A stretch of DNA of 64,000 nucleotides from an uncultured Crocinitomix sp. (GTDB lineage Bacteria; Bacteroidota; Bacteroidia; Flavobacteriales_D; Crocinitomicaceae). The stretch's first letter is position 1. Each line of letters opens with the position of its first letter. This document shows, piece after piece, positions 52,317 through 62,043 of the stretch. The notes beneath the pieces are model-generated. The model had not been told where the DNA came from. It worked only from the letters and a program-made list of their open reading frames with translations, and made no database searches. The translations under genes were made by a program, and so were the position numbers. Where the stretch lies: positions 1-64,000 of the forward strand of contig CAJQHR010000049.1 in NCBI GenBank assembly GCA_905478225.1, given 5' to 3'.

Positions 52317-53276
52317 ATGGAAGGTGAAAACATATTCATTACCGGTGGAGCAGGCTTCATTGCAAACACATTAATCAAGCGATTAATTGAAAAAAACAAA
52401 ATCACAGTTTACGATAACTTTCACCGTGACACCCTTACTGGTAGTGGCTATGCGGATCACGAAAACATCTCCGTTATTAAAGGTGACGTACTTGATTTTG
52501 ATTTAATGTGCGAATCAATGAAAGGGGCAGAAGTTGTGATTCATGCAGCTGGAATTGCAGGGATTGACACGGTAATTAAAAACCCTGTTTCAACCATGCG
52601 AGTGAACATGATTGGTACAGCCAATGCGCTGGAAGCAGCTCGCGTTAACGGAGTTTCTGATCGTTTTATCGATTTTTCAACGTCAGAGGTTTTTGGTTCA
52701 ATGGCTTTCAAGTCTTCTGAGACGGATGAAACAGTTTCAGGATCAGCAGGAGAAGCAAGGTGGACGTATGCCGTGAGTAAATTGGCTGGAGAACATTTAG
52801 CTCATGCTTATTATACGCAGCATAAATTACCCGTTGTTACGGTGCGCCCTTTCAACGTATACGGACCTGGTCAAACAGGTGAAGGAGCTATTCAAATTTT
52901 CATCAAGAAAGCGCTTAAAAATGAAGACATATATATTCACGGTGACGGAAATCAAATTCGGGCCTGGTGTTATGTAGATGATTTTGTAGAATGTATTTTC
53001 AGATGTTTAGATAATGACGAGGCGGTGGGTGAAAGTTTTAATATTGGGAATGCTCGAGCAGTAATCACCATTTTAGGGTTGGCGCAAACCGTTTGCCGTG
53101 TATTAAATTCCTCATCAAAAATATTATTTCAAGATGCCTTATCTGCAGATATTGCATTAAGAATTCCATCCGTAGAAAAAAGTACAAAAGTATTAGGATA
53201 TAAGGCACAAGTTGACTTGGAAGAAGGTATTTTACACACTTCTAAATGGATGAAAGAACAGATGTTAGTGAGCTAA
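52317..53276 (+). CDS. NAD-dependent nucleotide-sugar epimerase/dehydratase
   Basis: This 319-residue extended SDR starts 8 bases after the aminotransferase. Motifs are [47 protein letters not shown] (catalytic Ser), [18 protein letters not shown] (Tyr/Lys), [15 protein letters not shown] and [14 protein letters not shown]. Sequence does not reveal whether it is a 4-epimerase, reductase or dehydratase. With three other SDRs in the locus, at least two different nucleotide sugars are likely. Confidence 0.88.
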   Translation: MEGENIFITGGAGFIANTLIKRLIEKNKITVYDNFHRDTLTGSGYADHENISVIKGDVLDFDLMCESMKGAEVVIHAAGIAGIDTVIKNPVSTMRVNMIGTANALEAARVNGVSDRFIDFSTSEVFGSMAFKSSETDETVSGSAGEARWTYAVSKLAGEHLAHAYYTQHKLPVVTVRPFNVYGPGQTGEGAIQIFIKKALKNEDIYIHGDGNQIRAWCYVDDFVECIFRCLDNDEAVGESFNIGNARAVITILGLAQTVCRVLNSSSKILFQDALSADIALRIPSVEKSTKVLGYKAQVDLEEGILHTSKWMKEQMLVS

Positions 53277-53279
53277 ATT

Positions 53280-53864
53280 ATGGATAGAAAAAAGGCATTA
53301 GAACATAAAGAATCGGCTAAAACATTGGCTGAATTGCGTGATCTACATGCTGATCTATTTAAGGCATTCAAACAACAATTTGATCGATCGCTCCCCTTTA
53401 CGGATGAAGTTTTTGACCGCTGGAAACGTGCCACGGATTTAGGTTGGGGTAAAAAAAGTTCAGTTTACGATAGTGCCTATGTTTTTGGTGATACGAAAGT
53501 GGGAGAAAATACTTGGGTTGGTCCATTTACGATAATAGATGGTTCAGGCGGTTTGTCAATCGGCGATCATTGTACCATTTCTGGAGGAGTTCATATCTAC
53601 ACACACAGTAATTTAAAACAAACGTTAAGTGGTGGAAAACTGCCGATTGATCGTGAATCAGTAAGTATTGGTTCATGCACGTACATTGCCCCTCAAAGCA
53701 TTATCGGTATGGGAATTCGTATTGGCGATCATTGTGTGATTGCCGCCAATTCATTTGTGAATACGAGTTTTCCTTCGCATGCCATTATTGCAGGAAATCC
53801 GGCGAAGCAAATTGGGCGTGTAGTTATTACGGAAGACGATATTTCATTTGACTATACTAATTGA
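53280..53864 (+). CDS. hexapeptide-repeat acyltransferase
   Basis: This 194-residue left-handed beta-helix acyltransferase has a helical N-terminal extension (about 1-70, AKTLAELRDLHADLFKAFKQQ). Hexapeptide coils follow (TKVGENTWVGPFTIIDGSGG, LSIGDHCTISGGVHIYTHSN, SVSIGSCTYIAPQSIIGMGI) and the closing motif AIIAGNPAKQIG. It probably acetylates or formylates a sugar hydroxyl or the amino group introduced by the DegT enzyme. It starts 3 bases after the epimerase. Confidence 0.87.
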   Translation: MDRKKALEHKESAKTLAELRDLHADLFKAFKQQFDRSLPFTDEVFDRWKRATDLGWGKKSSVYDSAYVFGDTKVGENTWVGPFTIIDGSGGLSIGDHCTISGGVHIYTHSNLKQTLSGGKLPIDRESVSIGSCTYIAPQSIIGMGIRIGDHCVIAANSFVNTSFPSHAIIAGNPAKQIGRVVITEDDISFDYTN

Positions 53865-53879
53865 GGTTAAATCAATAAG

Positions 53880-55190
53880 ATGAGGGTAGCTTGTTTGGCA
53901 AATTTGAATAACATGATGTTTATTCTATGTCGCTATCTCCGCGACGTAGGCATAGATGCTCATTTAATTACCTTGTCTGATGAACCGGCTCATTTTAGTC
54001 CGGGTTCGGATTCTTATGATGATGACTATTTGGAATATTACAAGGTATTGCCCGTCACAAAGTCTACACTCTATAAAACAGAATCAATCCAAATTTTAAA
54101 AAAGGAATTGGCTGACTTTGACTTTTTTGTGGGGACGGATATTTCACCAACAATCGTTACACTAATTGGTAAAACATTGGATGTTTTTATTCCTCATGGA
54201 AGCGACATCTACGACTTACCATTTGAGAAAAAAAGGAAGAAAGGAACCAATAAAGTTTGGTGGTTGAGTGAAAAGGAAACATTGAGCAAATTGCAAAATA
54301 TAGGAATTAAAAATACAAAAACGATCCTCTTTCCAGATGAGTATGACATTCATTTCCCCTTTAAAAACAGATTAAAAACCGTTGCGAAATACCACAACAC
54401 CTCTGGTCCCATGGTTTTCATTCCACAATATGATGATTTAGCGAATAATCCATATGTTAAAGACCTACAATGGTATCCATTTTTTAAAAAACTAAGAGAA
54501 GAGAATGACCTGATCATCTTTTCGCATTCCAGACATAACGGATTTAATTTAAGTGCCGAAATGGCCATTCATCAAAAAGGGAACAATATATTGATTGATG
54601 GAGTTGCCAATTTTGTAAAAACACATCCCAAGGTCAAAACTAAGTTAATCTTTTTCGAATACGGAATGGATGTAGACGCTTCAAAAGATCTTATAAAAGC
54701 TCATAAAATTGAGGATCATATTGTTTGGATGCCATTAATGCAACGGAAGGAAATTATGCTAGGCCTAAACATGGCTGACATTTCATGCGGGCAATTTGAC
54801 AACAGTTGGTTGACATGCGGCGTGGTGGACGAGACACTTGCCTCAAACATTCCTCTACTTCATTATAGAGAAGATGCCTTGTATGAAACAGATTATGAAA
54901 CGCTCTACCCTTTAATGAATGCTAAAACCGCTGCCGACATTACAGAAAGACTTGAAGCTTATTCATTGGACAAAGACTATCAGAATAAATTGGCCGAGCT
55001 AGGATCTCAGTGGTTAAAAAAGTATACAGTAGACAATCCGTTGCGGATTATTCAAGCGCAATTTGATTTAAAAACAAAAACAACATTGAGCATAACTGAA
55101 TTAAAAAAGGTGAAATCAATTTTGAAAAAACACCGAACGAAAGATAAAGTTTACCGTGCGCAAGGCAAGATTAAGACAAAGTTTACTTAG
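53880..55190 (+). CDS. GT-B-like glycosyltransferase
   Basis: This 436-residue protein has MRVACLANLNNMMFILCRYLRD as an N-terminal Rossmann strand, a long central region with FVGTDISPTIVTLIGKTLDV and VFIPHGSDIYD, and a C-terminal half with HIVWMPLMQRKEIMLGLNMAD and TCGVVDETLASNIPLLHYRED, in the region where GT4 proteins carry the donor-binding glutamates. The last residues are strongly basic. It is the last gene of the plus-strand arm, and its 3-prime end overlaps the convergent S74 gene by 8 bases. Confidence 0.78.
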   Translation: MRVACLANLNNMMFILCRYLRDVGIDAHLITLSDEPAHFSPGSDSYDDDYLEYYKVLPVTKSTLYKTESIQILKKELADFDFFVGTDISPTIVTLIGKTLDVFIPHGSDIYDLPFEKKRKKGTNKVWWLSEKETLSKLQNIGIKNTKTILFPDEYDIHFPFKNRLKTVAKYHNTSGPMVFIPQYDDLANNPYVKDLQWYPFFKKLREENDLIIFSHSRHNGFNLSAEMAIHQKGNNILIDGVANFVKTHPKVKTKLIFFEYGMDVDASKDLIKAHKIEDHIVWMPLMQRKEIMLGLNMADISCGQFDNSWLTCGVVDETLASNIPLLHYREDALYETDYETLYPLMNAKTAADITERLEAYSLDKDYQNKLAELGSQWLKKYTVDNPLRIIQAQFDLKTKTTLSITELKKVKSILKKHRTKDKVYRAQGKIKTKFT

Positions 55191-57171
55191 TCAATAAACT
55201 TTCTTCAGGAAATGACTCTTCGGTCAATTCTTCTTCACCCATTTTTTGCTCCAACTTAATTAACAATTCGAATAGTTTTTCGCGTTGTGCTTTTAGTTCA
55301 GCCAATTCGGTTTCTAATCCTTCCAATGTAGCAGCCTGCGTTTCTAACAATGCCATTTTTTCATCTAGTGCTTTAATGAGCAATAAATTAATCCCATCAA
55401 AATCACCTGAATTAATCGTGGTTGAATCTGTTCCTAGTTCAAACGTTTTGTGAAAATCTTGCGCCATTGGTCCTATGTGACGAATGCTAGAATCTTGAGA
55501 AATGTACGACCACTCATATACATCAATTTGATCGAGTCGTTGCAAATAATCCTGTGCATCAATACTTACAATATTCTCTTTTCTTTCTCTATCTGACAAA
55601 ATAGACCAAGCTCCAGAGCCTGGAATTAATTCAACACCAGTGGTTAAATCCGCATCAGTATAGAAAACAGTTCCACCGGAAGCTTTTACCATAAATTGAT
55701 TCTCGGCAGTCGTTTCAACATAACCTAGCGCATCAATTTTATCATTAAAAATAAAACTACCGTCATGCAATGCTTCAGCGTGATAACCTATGGCCACTGA
55801 ACTTTCGCCGTGTGCATAAGTGTAGTTTCCTAAAGAAAGCGCATAGGGCGCATCAGCCGTTGGATGGTATCCAATTGCCACCGCACTTTCAGCATGTGCC
55901 AAAGCACCTCTGCCAATTGCGATAGCATGGTCACCCGTTGCTTGCGGATTATGACCCACGGCAAATGCATAATCACCCGAAGAAATTGAAGCATTCCCCA
56001 TTGCCATTGCTCCTTCGCCAGAAGCGGTTGTATTAAATCCGAATGCAACACCGTAATCTCCGGCCGCACGTGCATTATAGCCTGATGCAAATGAATAATC
56101 GCCAATAAACGCTGCATTCCATTGTGCACCTGTTACTTCGCCCGATCGAAACGCGGCTTTATTTGAAAAAAACATCATTCTTGAGCCAGCGCCTTCTATT
56201 GGAATTGCTCCTGAACCAAATTCACCCGTAAACAATGCTCCGTTGACGTTGTTCACATGAAATTCAGATAATGGATCTGCTGTTCCGAAACCAATTAATC
56301 CGTTCGCTTTTATACGCATACGCTCTGTATTATATGATTTAAAGACTAAATCAACAGAATCAATTGTTCCTAAAAAATGATCGGTTTCATTCACATTATC
56401 ATTACCAGAAATTCCCCAATTATTATAAGCGAAAGTTGTCACTCCAGCAGTATCAGCATAAGAAGCCGAATCCGAATAAAACGCGGAATTCCCTTCAAAG
56501 GCAAAGTTTGCAGAATCTGAATAGTACGCATAAAGTGTACTATCAACCAATGTTATATCATCACAATTGTGAGCAAACGTAACTGTATCTGCATAGTTGG
56601 CTACGTCACTATTATAGGCGAAATTAACCGTGTCAGGCACTAAATCTTCAGTTGGAACCCAGTTGACACCGTCCCAAGTTAAAATATCACCAATTGAAAT
56701 TCCTGTAGCATCTACATCTCCCAATTCAGATAGGTTAAATTCTTGCGAAGTGGTTTTAGAATGAAACGCAAAAGGAACCGCCATCATTTGCTTTGTCATT
56801 CGAGAGACGAATGAACCGATATTATCAATGTCAATTAACATCTCTAAAAAATAGATATCTCCCGCCCAATCAATTTCGGCAAAAGAAGTTGAAGTTCCTG
56901 TTCCTGTAGCAGTACCTTCTCCAATATTAGTTGCGAAATGACCTAATTCATTTAATGTAACAACGTGACGTTCTTGCCAAGCGATTTCACCATCAATAGC
57001 GGCGGAGCGAATATTAAATTCTACTCCAATTGTCGCGTCCGACAAAAATCCACCATCCAATCCATGCACTTGGGCTTGATAAGGAATTCCTTCTGGGAAT
57101 CCTTGAGAAAAGACCAAATTAATGCATAACAGGAATATACTAGTTATGATCCAATTCTTCATATAATTCAT
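55183..57171 (-). CDS. S74-domain fibre-like surface protein with YadA-head repeats
   Basis: This 662-residue protein has a signal peptide (WIITSIFLLCINLVFSQ), an N-terminal domain common in Bacteroidota fibre proteins (GIPYQAQVHGLDGGFLSDATI), linkers, and head repeats (about 345-490; for example DYAFAVGHNPQATGDHAIAI). A C-terminal S74 domain (about 545-620) follows, with WSILSDRERKENI (Ser-Asp pair and Lys of the self-cleaving dyad) and RHIGPMAQDFHKTF. A coiled coil (EKMALLETQAATLEGLETE) ends the chain. By family knowledge it would trimerise, and the S74 part would cleave itself off. No T9SS domain is present. Confidence 0.85.
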   Translation of the reverse strand: MNYMKNWIITSIFLLCINLVFSQGFPEGIPYQAQVHGLDGGFLSDATIGVEFNIRSAAIDGEIAWQERHVVTLNELGHFATNIGEGTATGTGTSTSFAEIDWAGDIYFLEMLIDIDNIGSFVSRMTKQMMAVPFAFHSKTTSQEFNLSELGDVDATGISIGDILTWDGVNWVPTEDLVPDTVNFAYNSDVANYADTVTFAHNCDDITLVDSTLYAYYSDSANFAFEGNSAFYSDSASYADTAGVTTFAYNNWGISGNDNVNETDHFLGTIDSVDLVFKSYNTERMRIKANGLIGFGTADPLSEFHVNNVNGALFTGEFGSGAIPIEGAGSRMMFFSNKAAFRSGEVTGAQWNAAFIGDYSFASGYNARAAGDYGVAFGFNTTASGEGAMAMGNASISSGDYAFAVGHNPQATGDHAIAIGRGALAHAESAVAIGYHPTADAPYALSLGNYTYAHGESSVAIGYHAEALHDGSFIFNDKIDALGYVETTAENQFMVKASGGTVFYTDADLTTGVELIPGSGAWSILSDRERKENIVSIDAQDYLQRLDQIDVYEWSYISQDSSIRHIGPMAQDFHKTFELGTDSTTINSGDFDGINLLLIKALDEKMALLETQAATLEGLETELAELKAQREKLFELLIKLEQKMGEEELTEESFPEESLLTK

Positions 57172-59053
57172 TTATGCGTTGCTCGATTTCATCCAGCTTC
57201 GCTTTTTCGTTATCTATTTTTTTTATTACTTCTTCAACCTCAGTGCTTGTAGGCTGATTATTAATTTCATCATTCAATTTTTTAATTCCTAAAAAGGTTG
57301 CCCCATCACTATCAATCATGTTAATGAGATAGGGTTTTTCACCCACGCCAAACGTGCTATAAAAGTCTTGTGCAATTGGTCCAACATGAACCGTATTTTT
57401 TCCAATATAATTCCAAGATAAAACGGCAAGGTTATCAAACTGTGGACTATAATCAATTGGTGTTAATAGTTGAATATTGAACTTTTTATTGCGATCAGAT
57501 ATCATAGACCAACTACCGCCACCCGACGCCAATTCAACCCCCATGGTTAATGCCACATTCGAATAAAATACAAAACCACCGTCCGCTCGAACCATAAATT
57601 GATGATTGGCCGTATTTCTTAAAGTGTCTGTTGTGGAATTGTCCCCATAAACAAAAGAACCGACTTTAGCATCTGAACTCGCATTGGAACCGATAACAGT
57701 AGAAAAATGACCGTTTCCAGTTAGATTTCGGCCCACTACCCAAGCTGTTGCTCCTTCAACCAAAACATTGTTTCCAATTGCCACGCCCGCTGAGGCTACA
57801 TTTGAAGTCACGTTTTTTCCAATGGCAATATTTCTATAATAGTTTGCAATGGCGCTATCACCAAAAGCAAAACTCATATGTGCAACATGACAATCTAAAC
57901 CAGCAGCAAAACTCGAAATTGAAGCATATGGCACCAACTCACCTCCGAAAAAGGAGGTATCACCATAGGTGTTTTTTCCAAAAACGGTGGAATACGGCCC
58001 GTTTGTTCCTACATTTTCTCCCCAAGCAAAACTATAATTCCCTTTTAAGCTATCAAAATCACCCGTCCGTGAGCCGCCATGAATGGCGCTTGTCTCTCCG
58101 TCAAAATAAAAGAAGCTGCCATCAATTTCTGAAATCCCGGCATTGGTATTTGGCGTAATGAGTAATCCACTCACTGTTCCAATTCTAAACCCATCACCAG
58201 GAAAGTTATTATGGGTAGAAAAATCATTGTCAAAAACTAAGCGCGGTGCACTATTCGTTCCAATCACGAATCCTTCATCCACAGTTGGTCCAATAAAATG
58301 ATCAACTCCTAAATCCGAATCGCCGTTAACAGACCAGTTACCCGAAGAATAAAGGGCAACATTTGCCGAATCGGCATAATTAGCAGAATCTGAATTAATG
58401 ATGTGATTAATGGTAAATGCGTAATTAGCAGGGTCTGAAAAATAGCTATAAGTCGCAGTGTCAGCATAATCATTATTGAGGGCGAACCAAGCTGTATCTG
58501 CGAATGTTGTATGTTCGGCTTCCCAGGCGTACTCGGCAGTATCACCAACAGTTATCATTCCAAATGAATAACCTGAACCGTTAAACTGAATGGTGTGACC
58601 GGGTAAATAAGTGATATCGTCTAAATCTACCAAATTAGTCGTTTCAATTGGAGAACCCATTTTTAAACTATGCATAGCGTATGGTACAGACTGCGCTTCA
58701 AATGATCCTTGTAAATAGCGAGTATCACCAAAATGGTAAAGCTCTACTCGGTCGACATCCAACCAATTCATTTCATAAAAATTAGTGATATCCCCAGAAA
58801 TAAAAGTACCCGCACCAAAAGGCAGGGTAAATGTACCTTGACCATATAGAGGAATTCCAGTATGCGATTCGCGCCACATGGTATCACCTGTAATGCTAAG
58901 CACTAAAAACTCAAAATCCGTTTCACTCGAAGTGTTGTTCATGAGTTGTCCCTGAACATTGATTCGATTATAATTTAGTTCTTGTGCATAACCATCCGCA
59001 ACCGTGAAAACAAGACTGAAAACCAATAGGATATGGAGGATTCCTTTTCGCAT
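57140..59053 (-). CDS. S74-domain fibre-like surface protein (paralogue)
   Basis: This 637-residue homologue of the downstream gene has a signal peptide (GILHILLVFSLVFTVADGYAQ), an N-terminal domain beginning NYNRINVQGQLMNNTSSETD, degenerate YadA-head repeats (about 385-475; FAAGLDCHVAHMSFAFGDS, GHFSTVIGSNASSDAKVGSF) and a C-terminal S74 domain with WSMISDRNKKFNIQ and VHVGPIAQDFYSTF. It ends in a coiled coil (EEVIKKIDNEKAKLDEIEQR). Its 3-prime end overlaps the start of the other S74 gene by 32 bases, and its start is 1 base after the T9SS-sorted gene, so all three are translationally coupled. Confidence 0.85.
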   Translation of the reverse strand: MRKGILHILLVFSLVFTVADGYAQELNYNRINVQGQLMNNTSSETDFEFLVLSITGDTMWRESHTGIPLYGQGTFTLPFGAGTFISGDITNFYEMNWLDVDRVELYHFGDTRYLQGSFEAQSVPYAMHSLKMGSPIETTNLVDLDDITYLPGHTIQFNGSGYSFGMITVGDTAEYAWEAEHTTFADTAWFALNNDYADTATYSYFSDPANYAFTINHIINSDSANYADSANVALYSSGNWSVNGDSDLGVDHFIGPTVDEGFVIGTNSAPRLVFDNDFSTHNNFPGDGFRIGTVSGLLITPNTNAGISEIDGSFFYFDGETSAIHGGSRTGDFDSLKGNYSFAWGENVGTNGPYSTVFGKNTYGDTSFFGGELVPYASISSFAAGLDCHVAHMSFAFGDSAIANYYRNIAIGKNVTSNVASAGVAIGNNVLVEGATAWVVGRNLTGNGHFSTVIGSNASSDAKVGSFVYGDNSTTDTLRNTANHQFMVRADGGFVFYSNVALTMGVELASGGGSWSMISDRNKKFNIQLLTPIDYSPQFDNLAVLSWNYIGKNTVHVGPIAQDFYSTFGVGEKPYLINMIDSDGATFLGIKKLNDEINNQPTSTEVEEVIKKIDNEKAKLDEIEQRINELYEELDHN

Positions 59054-59054
59054 A

Positions 59055-59534
59055 TCAAGATTTAACTACTTTTTCATTAAAAAGTGTTCCTTGTTCAGTC
59101 ACCCCGCGCACAAAGTACATTCCACGTTCCCATGTTTCTGAAAGAATTTCAATTTGAGAATCGCTCGTTTCAATACGCTGAATTAGAGCACCGTTAATGG
59201 AATAAATTTCAATCGATATGACAGTCGCTTCGGAATTCGTCCAATTGATTTGTAAAGAACTACTAAATGGGTTCGGATAAATTGAATAAGCGGTTGTAAT
59301 CGTTGACTTCTCAACACTTAGTAATGTATTATTTAATGGATAATATCCATGTTCTAGCAGAGGAGAATCTGATTTGCCTGTCATGATTTGTCCTCCGGCA
59401 ACCAATAATGTATCGTTTGGCGTGATTGAACTAAATACGGCAAAGGTATTCCGCTGCACCGTTTGAGCGCTCAAGCCGAGCGTCAATGCAGAGAAAAGAA
59501 AAAGAAGAGTAGTTTTTAATATAAAATTTGTCAT
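59055..59534 (-). CDS. small secreted protein with T9SS type A sorting domain
   Basis: This 159-residue protein has a signal peptide (LKTTLLFLFSALTLGLSAQ) and a short mature domain (about 22-82) containing NTFAVFSSITPNDTLLVAGG. A complete type A T9SS C-terminal domain follows (about 85-159: IYPNPFSSSLQINW, ISIEIYSINGALIQRI, WERGMYFVRGVTEQG, EKVVKS). Such proteins are carried across the outer membrane by T9SS, and PorQ is encoded at 9461. It starts the operon with the two S74 proteins, which lack sorting domains, and could act as their surface anchor or escort. Confidence 0.85.
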   Translation of the reverse strand: MTNFILKTTLLFLFSALTLGLSAQTVQRNTFAVFSSITPNDTLLVAGGQIMTGKSDSPLLEHGYYPLNNTLLSVEKSTITTAYSIYPNPFSSSLQINWTNSEATVISIEIYSINGALIQRIETSDSQIEILSETWERGMYFVRGVTEQGTLFNEKVVKS

Positions 59535-59604
59535 TCAATGTAAACTAATGGATTCATTTCAATCCGCCTCAAAATTAGCGGTTTATTCTACCAATGTAAA
59601 TTAA

Positions 59605-62010
59605 TTAGTAGTTTTCATTATCCGTGTAGCCACTTCCGTACGTGCTTCCATAACCGTATCCATAACCATATTTATAACCATAAGTGTACTTATAAGTGTA
59701 CTTTGAATAATAATATTGTAGGCTACTTTCTTTGATACCGTTAAGTACTACACCTTTTCCAATGTCGTCAAACTTTTCTAACATTTCATTGATATGCTCA
59801 ACTCCTTTTTTACGAGTGTAGCGCGTGTTCATAATAATCAAGAACATGTCAACATGTCTCGTTAATTCAAGCGTATCGTTTAATAAACCGAATGGTGGTG
59901 TATCTATAATCACATAGTCATACTTTTCATCTACCATATCAATCAATTCGCGCACTTTATCACGCAAAACTAATTCAGATGGATTTGGTGCAATGGGTCC
60001 AGCAGTTATAACATCCAAATTCGGATAAACATCTTTTATTAAGATTTCATCAAAATCACTTTTTCCAATAATGAAATTTGAAACCCCCTTTAAATTTTCT
60101 ATCTTATACATTTTATGCACTTTTGGTCGGTGCAAATCAAAATCTATAATTAGCGTTTTTTTACTTCCCTTCGCAATTAGGTTGGCTAAATTGGTTGAAC
60201 AAAATGTTTTTCCTTCTCCTGGAAAAAATGACGATAACAATACCTTTTTCGCCTTGCCTTCTTTGTCTTCATCTAAAAATGAAAGGTTTGTTCGGATGGT
60301 TCTAAAGCTTTCTGTGACATGAGATTTTGGTTGCGACTCAATCATCAGTGGGCTTTCCATATCTTTCACATGTGGAACACCTCCTGCAATGTTAATTTCA
60401 GACACCTCAGCTAAATCATTCACATTTTCAATTTTCTCAAAAAAGAGTTTACGAACAATCGCTATTAAAAAAGCAAAGATGAATCCGCCAAGTATAAACA
60501 AACGAAGAATTTTAGTTTTATTCGGATAAACAACGCCTGTACCTACCGTTCTTTCAATGATTTTTACCTGAGGAATAATACCCGCACGTGCAATCAATGT
60601 ATTTGTTTTCTTTTCAAGTAAAAAGAGGTACATTTTATTGTTGACATCCAATTCACGCTGAATATTCATGACACCTTGCGCCGACTTTGGTAGCTGGCGA
60701 ATGTCATTTTTATAGTCCCGGATGTATCTATCCGCAATTTCTATTTGTCGATTAAAGGCGCCTAATAAATTCTCTAAATAATTTAAAATATCATTATTGA
60801 GCATGGCTATTTCCTTTCGCGCTTGAATCATAGTTCTATTATCCTCTGATTTTTGCGTCTTATCTATCTCATAACGAATTTGTCTTTTTCGTACTTCTCC
60901 AATGGCTTCTTTTAAATACTCATCATTCTCCTCAATATAAAACGAAGGCGGAAGCACTCTATTATCCTCAGATATTCTTAAATATTCAGTCAATGCAATA
61001 ACAGAACCCTTTTTCTGTTCTAATATTCTTTTATCCTTTGTGAAGGAAATATATTCTGCAAAAAAGTCATCCTCCTCTTTATTAATGTTTAGAATAGCAT
61101 TTTTGTCTTTATACAGCAATAACTCCCGTTCTTTCTCTTGAATTAATATGTGAACCGTGTCAATTTGTTTTTCAATATTGTTCAGTGTGTTTTCATTCAC
61201 TTCCAATTGTTGACGCTTCGAATAATCAACATAGGTATTGGTTAATGTATCCAGATAAACAATCGCCCGATTTGCCAATTCATCATTTACAGAAAGTGAA
61301 ATAACACTCGTGTGCTCAATATTTTCAATATTTAGGCTTGACTGATATTTATTAATCAAATAACTGCGAGAATGAAAGACAATTTCATAATCAGATTCTT
61401 TTAATTCATTGATATTTTCATCATCCAACTCATATCTACGGTCTAGCTGTAAAACAAAATCAGAATTGGTGACTTCTTCATCAAAACTATAGATATACTC
61501 CAAGTTTGCCCCACCAACCGTATAAGCAATCCTATATTCATCCTTATTTAAAATTGTGACCTGAATCGGCACTTCATGCAACTGCGGGTTTAACACCGTA
61601 ACAGTTGATTTAAACGGCAAGGTTTCAAAAACCTCCACTTTTTTAATTCTACCTACCACATAATATGATGTTCCGATATTAATTTTATCGATCACCTCAC
61701 CAATTAAATCCCGTGAGTTTAAAATTCGAATTTGATTTTGAACATCCATATAGACCCCATAAGCTCCAAGCCCTTTATAAATTGGATCTTGATAATCGTA
61801 AGTTTCGTTTGACTTTAATAATAACTCGGCTTTTGCTCCGTAAATATTTGTTAGTCGATAAGTATACACATACCCAATAGCATAAGCTATAAGCGGAATC
61901 GCTATAATGAATCCTAAATTTTTAAGGATCATTTTCCAAATGAAAATAATATCCTTTGATTCAATTAATTTATTGGTAGGCGTATTCTTGTTTTGATTAT
62001 TTGTTTGCAT
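59605..62010 (-). CDS. Wzc-like polysaccharide co-polymerase with tyrosine kinase domain
   Basis: This protein has about 801 residues (812 if the ATG at 62043 is used). The N-terminal Wzz-type domain has one membrane helix near residue 30 (FIIAIPLIAYAIGYVYTYRL), a long periplasmic coiled-coil region, and a second membrane helix near 500 (LFILGGFIFAFLIAIVRKLFF). The C-terminal BY-kinase domain shows Walker A FFPGEGKTFCSTNLA, Walker A-prime LIIDFDLHRP and Walker B YDYVIIDTPP. A tyrosine cluster at the end (YKYTYGYKYGYGYGYGS) is the likely autophosphorylation tail. It regulates polymer length and export. Confidence 0.92.
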   Translation of the reverse strand: MQTNNQNKNTPTNKLIESKDIIFIWKMILKNLGFIIAIPLIAYAIGYVYTYRLTNIYGAKAELLLKSNETYDYQDPIYKGLGAYGVYMDVQNQIRILNSRDLIGEVIDKINIGTSYYVVGRIKKVEVFETLPFKSTVTVLNPQLHEVPIQVTILNKDEYRIAYTVGGANLEYIYSFDEEVTNSDFVLQLDRRYELDDENINELKESDYEIVFHSRSYLINKYQSSLNIENIEHTSVISLSVNDELANRAIVYLDTLTNTYVDYSKRQQLEVNENTLNNIEKQIDTVHILIQEKERELLLYKDKNAILNINKEEDDFFAEYISFTKDKRILEQKKGSVIALTEYLRISEDNRVLPPSFYIEENDEYLKEAIGEVRKRQIRYEIDKTQKSEDNRTMIQARKEIAMLNNDILNYLENLLGAFNRQIEIADRYIRDYKNDIRQLPKSAQGVMNIQRELDVNNKMYLFLLEKKTNTLIARAGIIPQVKIIERTVGTGVVYPNKTKILRLFILGGFIFAFLIAIVRKLFFEKIENVNDLAEVSEINIAGGVPHVKDMESPLMIESQPKSHVTESFRTIRTNLSFLDEDKEGKAKKVLLSSFFPGEGKTFCSTNLANLIAKGSKKTLIIDFDLHRPKVHKMYKIENLKGVSNFIIGKSDFDEILIKDVYPNLDVITAGPIAPNPSELVLRDKVRELIDMVDEKYDYVIIDTPPFGLLNDTLELTRHVDMFLIIMNTRYTRKKGVEHINEMLEKFDDIGKGVVLNGIKESSLQYYYSKYTYKYTYGYKYGYGYGYGSTYGSGYTDNENY

Positions 62011-62043
62011 ACTTTTATTCACTCTTCTTACCGCTCGATTCAA

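Noticed and set aside
55750-56130. Repeats that look CRISPR-like at DNA level
   Set aside because: They are in-frame YadA-head repeats inside the S74 protein with variable units, without conserved direct repeats plus spacers.
57748-58158. 136-codon plus-strand frame opposite the S74 gene
   Set aside because: It is rich in His, Gln and Arg with no domain pattern, as expected for the antisense of a repeat region.
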